Source of the DNA: RBG-16-64-43 sp964353865
GTDB taxonomy: Bacteria; Chloroflexota; Anaerolineae; Anaerolineales; RBG-16-64-43
Direction of reading: 5' to 3'
Length of the DNA stretch: 14,041 bases
NCBI GenBank assembly: GCA_964353865.1
Contig: CAYGXJ010000003.1
Span: forward strand, 1-14,041
Below are positions 7,037-14,041 of this stretch, in pieces; the stretch's first letter is position 1; each line of letters begins with the position of its first letter. The notes below the pieces were generated by a model. The model was not told the origin of the DNA, made no database searches, and saw only the letters and a list, made by a program, of their open reading frames with translations. Both the position numbers and the translations under genes were made by a program.

Positions 7037-7858
7037 ATGTCCTACGCCCCCATAGGCCTCTTCGATTCCGGAGTGGGCGGGCTCTCAGTCTACCGCGAGA
7101 TCCGCCGCCGGCTGCCGCACGAAAACTTGATGGTCCTGGCCGACCAGGGGCACGTGCCCTACGGCGCGCGGCCTCTCGAAGAAGTGCGAGGCTTTGCGGT
7201 CGGCCTGACCCGCTTTCTCCTCGGGCGCGGCGCCAAGGCCATCGTCGTCGCCTGCAACACCGCCTCGGCCGCCGCCCTCAAGGAACTGCGCGCCGGCTTC
7301 CCCCAGGCGCCTTTCATCGGGATGGAACCCGCCGTCAAGCCGGCCGCCGAGCACAGCCGCACGCGGGTGATCGGCGTCATCGCCACGCCGGCGACGTTTC
7401 AGGGCGAACTCTTCGCTTCGGTCGTGGATCGCTTCGCGCAGGGCGTGCGCGTCATCACCCAAACCTGCCCGGGCTTGGTGGACGAGATCGAGCAAGGCCA
7501 CCTCGACGGCCCGCGCGTGACACGCATCCTCGAGACGGCTCTCGCCCCGCTGCGTGATGCAGGCATTGACCGGCTGGTCATCGCCTGCACTCACTACCCG
7601 TTTGTCGTCCCCGCCATGCGACACATCCTGGGCGAGGGGGTCGAAATCGTCGACCCGGCGCCCGCAGTGGCTCGCCAAGTTGAACGTGTGCTCGCCGAGC
7701 GCGGCCTCTCCAATACTGAGAGTACCCCCGGCAGTGACTGGTTCGCCACAAGCGGTGAGCGCGCCCGATTCGAGCGCGCTCTGTCGTCATTGGTGGGCGT
7801 ACGATCCAAAGTGCATGAATTGCTTTGGGGGCACGAGGGGTTGGCAGAGGCTGACTAG
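7037..7858 (+). CDS. murI: Glutamate racemase
   Basis: Interconverts L- and D-glutamate, supplying D-Glu for peptidoglycan; cytoplasmic and cofactor-independent. The 273-residue protein has the usual length. Motifs: IGLFDSGVGGLSV with catalytic-site Asp10, LADQGHVPYG (about 35-43), VVACNTASA with Cys73, GMEPAVKPA, GVIATPAT, and VIACTHYPF with Cys184 and His186; both catalytic cysteines are intact. It ends shortly after SKVHELLWG. There is no ribosome site upstream; translation probably begins from a leaderless mRNA. The C26 hydrolase directly upstream on the same strand also acts on glutamate-type substrates. An inverted repeat 10 bases past the stop may end the transcript. Confidence 0.97.
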   Translation: MSYAPIGLFDSGVGGLSVYREIRRRLPHENLMVLADQGHVPYGARPLEEVRGFAVGLTRFLLGRGAKAIVVACNTASAAALKELRAGFPQAPFIGMEPAVKPAAEHSRTRVIGVIATPATFQGELFASVVDRFAQGVRVITQTCPGLVDEIEQGHLDGPRVTRILETALAPLRDAGIDRLVIACTHYPFVVPAMRHILGEGVEIVDPAPAVARQVERVLAERGLSNTESTPGSDWFATSGERARFERALSSLVGVRSKVHELLWGHEGLAEAD

Positions 7859-7859
7859 C

Positions 7860-7897
7860 TTATCCCAAATTATCCCAAACCTCACCTTGGGATAATT
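7860..7897. repeat. Tandem plus inverted TTATCCCAA repeats after murI
   Basis: TTATCCCAAA occurs twice in tandem (7860-7869 and 7870-7879), and its complement TTGGGATAA follows at 7887-7895. The second copy and the inverted copy form a perfect 11-bp inverted repeat (7868-7878 and 7887-7897) with an 8-base loop; the first copy could pair with the same right arm over nine bases. No U-tract follows, so it is not a classical terminator. It could stabilise the murI 3' end or serve as an operator. Confidence 0.65.
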
Positions 7898-7980
7898 CCG
7901 TCGCGCTCGTATTGGCCATGCTCAACCCTCCTGCTCGCTTTCCCCGCCGCATGGCCCCGTCCCAACTTCCACCCACGCCC

Positions 7981-8020
7981 TTGACCGTCCTTCCTCAAGG
8001 TGAGTACAATGTAATTACCT
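7981..8020 (+). promoter_or_regulatory. mazEF promoter with palindromic operator over the -10 box
   Basis: TTGACC (7981-7986) and TACAAT (8005-8010) are 18 bases apart, a good sigma-70-type promoter. AGGTGAGTAC (7998-8007), centre AAT, and GTAATTACCT (8011-8020) form an inverted repeat matching at 8 of 10 positions, covering the -10 box. MazE family antitoxins, alone or with MazF, repress their own promoter through such palindromes, so this is the likely autoregulatory operator. Confidence 0.65.
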
Positions 8021-8041
8021 CGACCATCCAGGAGGTGGCCC

Positions 8042-8302
8042 ATGGAAAACGCCGTTCGAGCCAAGGTTGTCCCGATTGGCAACTCGCGTGGGATCAGGAT
8101 CCCCAAGGTGTGGCTGAAACAACTGGGGGTTACGGACGAGGTGCAGATGGCCATCCAGGATGAACGACTGGTGATCACCCGACCGCGTCATCCGCGAGAG
8201 ACTTGGGCAGCCGCCTTCCGCGCCATGGCGGTGGCCGGCGACGACACGCTGCTGGAGGGGACCGTCCCGACTCGCTGGGAAGGCGAGGAATGGAAATGGT
8301 AG
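8042..8302 (+). CDS. mazE: MazE-type antitoxin (SpoVT-AbrB domain)
   Basis: An 86-residue antitoxin. Residues about 6-48 form the AbrB-type DNA-binding fold (AKVVPIGNSRGIRIPKVW, then LGVTDEVQMAI and RLVITRP). The C-terminus, ending in the acidic aromatic EGEEWKW, is the flexible tail that MazE proteins lay over the MazF RNA-binding surface. A near-perfect ribosome site, AGGAGGTGG at 8030-8038, precedes ATG 8042. The gene overlaps mazF by seven bases, the standard coupled arrangement that keeps antitoxin ahead of toxin. Expected behaviour: dimer, protease-labile, autorepressor. Confidence 0.92.
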   Translation: MENAVRAKVVPIGNSRGIRIPKVWLKQLGVTDEVQMAIQDERLVITRPRHPRETWAAAFRAMAVAGDDTLLEGTVPTRWEGEEWKW

Positions 8303-8616
8303 TCAAACGCCATGAGGTCTATCTCGTGTCCCTCGACCCTACCGTCGGCGGCGAGATCAAGAAGAGGCGGCCGTGCCTGGTCGTTTCTCCCGATGAGATG
8401 AATGCCCATATCTCGACCGCGATTGTGGCCCCAATGACCACGGGCGGCCGGCCCTACCCGACACGCATTGCGTGCCGCTTCGCCGGGAAATCCGGGTACG
8501 TGGTGCTGGACCAGTTGCGAACGGTCGACAAGACACGCTTGATTCGGCGCTTGGGGCGCATTGGCCAAGGGGTTCAGTCACAGGTCATTGCAGCGCTGGC
8601 TGAGATGTTTGCCTGA
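8296..8616 (+). CDS. mazF: MazF-type mRNA interferase toxin
   Basis: A sequence-specific endoribonuclease of the PemK/MazF fold that cuts single-stranded mRNA when free of MazE. The 106-residue product shows RHEVYLVSLDPTVGGEIKKRRPCLVVS with the conserved Arg-Pro, a long loop, then STAIVAPMTT, RIACRF, GYVVLDQLRTVDKTRL and a final helix. I choose ATG 8296 because GAGGA at 8285-8289 is six bases away; the in-frame ATG 8290 directly abuts that site. The overlap with mazE gives translational coupling. The catalytic Arg in the first strand-loop and the Thr/Ser of the APMTT strand are present, so it should be active. Cleavage specificity cannot be read. Confidence 0.93.
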   Translation: MVVKRHEVYLVSLDPTVGGEIKKRRPCLVVSPDEMNAHISTAIVAPMTTGGRPYPTRIACRFAGKSGYVVLDQLRTVDKTRLIRRLGRIGQGVQSQVIAALAEMFA

Positions 8617-8678
8617 CCTCCCCTGCAGCGCGCCTCGCTCCGCGCTAAGAGCCGAAGGCGGAGGCGGGCCGCGAGGTA

Positions 8679-9953
8679 TCAGGCGGCCCAGCGCTTCTCC
8701 ACCTGCCCAATTATCTCTACAGCGCCTGCAATCCCGTCTTCCGCCCGGATTCGTGCCCCGAGTTTGGCCGCGCGCAAACGCATACCGTCGTCGCCAACGG
8801 CTTGTTGAATGGCACTCGCCAGGCGCTCAACGGTCAGTCTTCGCCGTGGAATCGCTTCTGGGCCAACTCCCAGTTCGGCAATGCGCCGACCCCAGAACGG
8901 CTGATCACCAAAGAACGGAACGGTGATTGAAGGAACACCGGCTCGCAGACCGGCCGCCGTTGTTCCGGCACCCCCATGATGGACGACAGCCGACATGCGT
9001 GGGAAGAGCCAGGCATGCGGCAGCGAGTCGCTCATGAACACCGTGTCTGGCAGATCCGTCTTCTGCAAGCCGCCCCATCCCGAGAGCAAGACTGCCCGTT
9101 GCCCAACTCGCCTCAGCGCTTCGATGACAAGTCCGGTCGTGGCCTCAGGCTCCCGACTACTCATGCTGCCAAATCCAATGTACACAGGCGGAGAACCGGC
9201 TTCCAAGAAGTCCCTCATGGCAGCCGGCGGAGACCACTCCTCCGCCGAATCCAAGAACCAGTAACCCGCCACATGAACATCCGTATCCCAATCCGGGGGG
9301 GCGGGTATCACGGATGGACTAAATCCATAGAGAATGGGCAAACCCCGAGTTGCATTGGAGTTGTAAGGTCCCCAAAACGGAGCCGCAGGCAACCCCAGCA
9401 CCTGCCGTCGCGCCGACCTATCGGCTGATCGAAACCCTTGCCACAGGATCTGGCGGACAAGATGGTGCGAGATGCGGTTGACGGAACCACCGAGCCACCC
9501 GGGCAGGCTGGGAACAAGGGCGCCAGGGAATCTCTTTGTCGGTGTGAAGGGGACCAGGTAGGCCTGAAGCAGAGGCAGGTTCAACTTCTCCGCAAGGGCG
9601 AGACCGATGTAAACCCCTCCCATACCCGCCAGCACGATTTCCATTCCTTCACAAGCTGCTAAACCGACCGTCGCGAAACGAAGGGCTGCGTCCTGGGCAT
9701 CTTTGGCCATCTGCGCCAGGAGACGAAGGAAGTTGCCTTTGTCAATACGTTCCTGCATGACCTTGGATTGGGCGATGTCTTGCACATCGCCTGCCACCGG
9801 CCAACACCCTAGCCCATGCAAAGTGACCAGCGCTTCAAAGTCCGAATGGGTCACAAATCGGACGGTGTGGCCGGCCTTCTTCAGCCCTTTTCCCAGGGCA
9901 ATGTACGGTTGAATATCGCCTCGGCTTCCTGGAGCGATGATCACAATTCGCAT
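8679..9953 (-). CDS. GT1-family glycosyltransferase (MGT / sterol-glucosyltransferase type)
   Basis: A 424-residue two-domain GT-B enzyme. The N-terminal domain begins MRIVIIAPGSRGDIQPYIAL, the Glyco_transf_28-type acceptor domain as in sterol 3-beta-glucosyltransferases and antibiotic glycosyltransferases. The C-terminal donor domain has YIGFGSMSS (about 258-266), then VVHHGGAGTTAAGLRAGVP and PFFGDQPFWGRRI, the nucleotide-sugar binding signature with the Asp-Gln pair that contacts the sugar. The acceptor is unknown; a lipid, hopanoid-like or small hydrophobic molecule would suit the subfamily. GAGGAG sits 10 bases before ATG 9953 but only one base before ATG 9962, so I use 9953. It converges on mazF. 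Hand counts in four 60-base rows average about 57% GC against 65-73% in two gyrA rows, hinting at transfer. No biosynthetic partner genes are beside it. Confidence 0.88.
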   Translation of the reverse strand: MRIVIIAPGSRGDIQPYIALGKGLKKAGHTVRFVTHSDFEALVTLHGLGCWPVAGDVQDIAQSKVMQERIDKGNFLRLLAQMAKDAQDAALRFATVGLAACEGMEIVLAGMGGVYIGLALAEKLNLPLLQAYLVPFTPTKRFPGALVPSLPGWLGGSVNRISHHLVRQILWQGFRSADRSARRQVLGLPAAPFWGPYNSNATRGLPILYGFSPSVIPAPPDWDTDVHVAGYWFLDSAEEWSPPAAMRDFLEAGSPPVYIGFGSMSSREPEATTGLVIEALRRVGQRAVLLSGWGGLQKTDLPDTVFMSDSLPHAWLFPRMSAVVHHGGAGTTAAGLRAGVPSITVPFFGDQPFWGRRIAELGVGPEAIPRRRLTVERLASAIQQAVGDDGMRLRAAKLGARIRAEDGIAGAVEIIGQVEKRWAA

Positions 9954-10202
9954 CGTGTCCATTCTCCTCAGCGTGCAATGGTGGAGATGAATCTGCGGTA
10001 TCCAAAGGGGCTGCCCACCGAGGCTTCATGGCTGGCCAGAAGCGCAGTCTCCCTGCCGCCCCGGCCGGGCCTCGATCACCTCGGTCACATGGAACGTGCG
10101 CGGGTACGCGGCCAGGTGGCCGCAGCATAACTCGCAGCTGAAACGCGGACATTTCGAATCCCAGGACTACGTATCCCTGGCGCGCCTCCCGCCTGCACGC
10201 TT
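9954..10202 (-). other. Intergenic stretch holding a Cys-rich open frame
   Basis: No family-recognised gene. The minus strand has a frame from 10166 to the stop at 10026-10028, 46 codons, bounded upstream by a TAG at 10167-10169. It contains CPRFSCELCCGH, a C-x4-C-x2-C-C-x-H cluster suggestive of a metal-binding knuckle, followed by a FHVTEVIE strand. It lacks an ATG, GTG or TTG start at its beginning, so it is either a decayed fragment of a longer gene or chance. The GAGGAG of the glycosyltransferase lies at its left end. Confidence 0.4.
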
Positions 10203-11546
10203 CTACTTGAGGATGTAGTGCGTCCCCTTCTTGTCGCCCACCTTGAGCAAGAGGCCCTGGCGCACCAGGTCCGCGAGATCCAGGCGCAGGGTCTCCGCGC
10301 TGACCTCCGGGCACAGCTCGCGATACTCGCGGCTGGCGATGCGCCCGTGTTCGCGCGCGTAGTTGAGGGCGCGCGCCTGACGCTGGTTAAGATCGCGTTC
10401 CCACGCCGGCACGGGCGGTCTCTCACGCGCAGCGGCCAGGGTCACCTTGAAAGAGTAGGGCGTGGCCTGGAAGGCCGGAGGCGGCCGCCCATCGGCCACC
10501 ATCTCCTCGATCATGCGGTCGATGCCCAGGCCTAGCTCCTCGACGAAGCCCCATTGGAACAGGCCAGCGACCAAACGCGGATTGCGCGAGTAGTGCTCCT
10601 CCACCAGGTTGTCGAGGGTGATGAAACCTGGCAGCCCGCCGGGGCTCACCACCTCCAGCCGGTCGGGGTGCAGGCGCACCTCGATGCGCCGCCCGCGCAC
10701 GCGGTAGTCGCGATGACACACGGCGTTGACCAGCGCTTCGCGCACGGCAAAGAGCGGATACTGGCTGCGCTCCTCGCGCACCAAGCCGCGCATCACCGCG
10801 CGTGACTGCATTTCGTCGTTGAGCAGCTGCCACGTTTCTTCGATGAGATGCGGCAGCGGCCCGCCGATCTCCTCCCGCCGGCCATAGCCCGCCTCGCCGG
10901 CCGCCGCGTGGACCTGCGGCGCATCGAAGCGCACGAAGACCAGCGAGGCCTGAGAGAAGTGCGTTTGCGGCGCGCGGCCGAAGAGCAATACCCCGGCGAC
11001 CGTGGGTACCCCTTGGCGGGTGTAGCCCATCTCCTCCAGGACCTCGTGCGCCTCACCGCGCGTGAGAGCCCGGCGTCTTTTCTGCCTGCCTTCGAGAAAA
11101 CCCTCGATCACCTGCATGTCAAGATCGTCCCACGCTGCAGCGGCCACGACCTCCGCCTCGAAATCGCCCGCCGACTTGGTTGCGGCCAGGAGGCGGATTT
11201 CCTCTCCGCCCAGCGCCCGGTTATGCGTTCCCGAACGAACCAGCACCCGCCCATCCTCGAGCGCGTGCAGCTCGCTCGAGCGCGGAACGCGCACCACCAC
11301 CGCCGATCGTCCGTGTAGCTCGCGTTCCTCCCATTGGGTCGCAACCGGCGGGCGGCACAGCGCCTCGGCGCGGCGCAACAGGTCCTCCGCCTCATGGGCG
11401 CTCAGCGACCGACCCACCGCCCCGTGCTCGTCCAGCCCGAGCGCCAGGCTTCCGCCGTCGGTATTGGCCAGAGCGACGAGATGCTCGCTGAGGGAGGCGG
11501 GCTCGAGTTCCGGCAGGTAAGCCATGTTGGTTTCGGTGACAACCAT
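10203..11546 (-). CDS. AlbA_2 / RecG-like ATPase / winged-helix regulator-type protein
   Basis: A 447-residue protein of the ATP-binding transcriptional-regulator type. Residues about 15-120 resemble an AlbA_2 (formerly AAA_4) domain, with EHLVALANTDGGSLALGLDEHG and SGTHNRALGGEEI. The middle (about 160-250) links to a GHKL-type ATPase segment: PLFAVREALVNAVCHRDY (about 264-281), a VVSPGGLPG motif, and RNPRLVAGLFQWGFVEELGLGIDRM. A C-terminal winged helix (about 387-447) has SREYRELCPEVSAETLRLDLADLVRQGLL and GTHYIL. Such proteins are stand-alone regulators or defence-island components; the partner here is unknown. Start: GGGAG lies eight bases before ATG 11546 (the ATG 11525 is also possible), and the longer frame to 11747 would run back into gyrA and its terminator. 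The AlbA_2 part begins late, lacking the usual first strand with its EFK motif. Confidence 0.85.
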   Translation of the reverse strand: MVVTETNMAYLPELEPASLSEHLVALANTDGGSLALGLDEHGAVGRSLSAHEAEDLLRRAEALCRPPVATQWEERELHGRSAVVVRVPRSSELHALEDGRVLVRSGTHNRALGGEEIRLLAATKSAGDFEAEVVAAAAWDDLDMQVIEGFLEGRQKRRRALTRGEAHEVLEEMGYTRQGVPTVAGVLLFGRAPQTHFSQASLVFVRFDAPQVHAAAGEAGYGRREEIGGPLPHLIEETWQLLNDEMQSRAVMRGLVREERSQYPLFAVREALVNAVCHRDYRVRGRRIEVRLHPDRLEVVSPGGLPGFITLDNLVEEHYSRNPRLVAGLFQWGFVEELGLGIDRMIEEMVADGRPPPAFQATPYSFKVTLAAARERPPVPAWERDLNQRQARALNYAREHGRIASREYRELCPEVSAETLRLDLADLVRQGLLLKVGDKKGTHYILK

Positions 11547-11584
11547 GTGCACAGCTCCCGGTGCAGGGTGCGGCACGCACGATG

Positions 11585-11612
11585 ATTGTAGCGCGGACGG
11601 CGGGCGAGGCAA
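11585..11612 (-). promoter_or_regulatory. Promoter of the AlbA_2 gene
   Basis: On the minus strand TTGCCT (forward 11607-11612) and TACAAT (forward 11585-11590) are 16 bases apart, placing the start near 11578 and giving a leader of roughly 32 bases to ATG 11546. The -35 box follows directly on the gyrA terminator tail. Confidence 0.6.
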
Positions 11613-11648
11613 TGATACAAAACAAAACGCAGGCCGTGCGGCCTGCGT
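11613..11648 (-). terminator. Rho-independent terminator of gyrA
   Basis: Read on the minus strand: ACGCAGGCC, loop GCAC, GGCCTGCGT, then TTTGTTTTGTATCA. The 9-bp GC-rich perfect stem with a T-rich tail starts 22 bases past the gyrA stop. Confidence 0.93.
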
Positions 11649-11670
11649 CACAGTCTCCCGCTCGGCGGGC

Positions 11671-14041
<2,371 letters not shown>

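Noticed and set aside
8638..8663. CTCCGC/GCGGAG hairpin between mazF and the glycosyltransferase
   Set aside because: Only six pairs with a 14-base loop and no T-tract on either strand; too weak to call a terminator.

Overview
The window is high-GC bacterial DNA. It reads as a chromosomal backbone of housekeeping genes interrupted by an accessory patch. The lineage is not fixed by any single marker. A Thr/Pro-rich lipoprotein linker, AbrB-type toxin-antitoxin genes and small ATPase-type regulators among TCA, ribosomal, cell-wall and gyrase genes make a Chloroflexota bacterium (Anaerolineae-like) my best guess, held with moderate to low confidence.

Layout. The plus strand opens with the C-terminal four-fifths of an AcnA-type aconitase (1-2256), then a lipoprotein PQQ-type sugar dehydrogenase (2275-3576). 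About 600 bases without a convincing gene follow (3577-4191), holding iterated GTCCTTC hairpins and a compact palindrome. Next come an intact AbrB-type antitoxin (4192-4485), the decayed remains of what looks like its RelE-type toxin, and an IS30-family insertion sequence (4756-5778) with long inverted ends and a 3-bp target duplication. To its right are rplS (L19) with its own extended -10 promoter, a leader hairpin and a strong terminator; a class I glutamine-amidotransferase-like C26 hydrolase; and murI (glutamate racemase), apparently transcribed as a leaderless mRNA. A second, intact mazE-mazF pair with a palindrome over its -10 box follows. The right part is on the minus strand: an MGT/sterol-type glycosyltransferase of lower GC, a short Cys-rich open frame, an AlbA_2/HATPase/winged-helix regulator-like protein, and gyrA (partial, running off the right edge) ending in a textbook terminator.

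How the genes relate. Most are independent single-gene units. Likely working pairs are mazE/mazF (translationally coupled toxin-antitoxin), the C26 hydrolase with murI (both handle glutamate-type substrates, 21 bp apart), and the 4192 antitoxin with its dead partner. I see no obvious large multi-gene novel system. The best leads are compact regulatory arrangements: a terminator whose U-tract touches the next start codon, a leaderless murI promoter, a duplicated-arm inverted repeat after murI, and the relation of the IS to the rplS leader. The orphaned antitoxin beside toxin debris and an unusual Met in the GyrA quinolone-resistance region are also worth a look.
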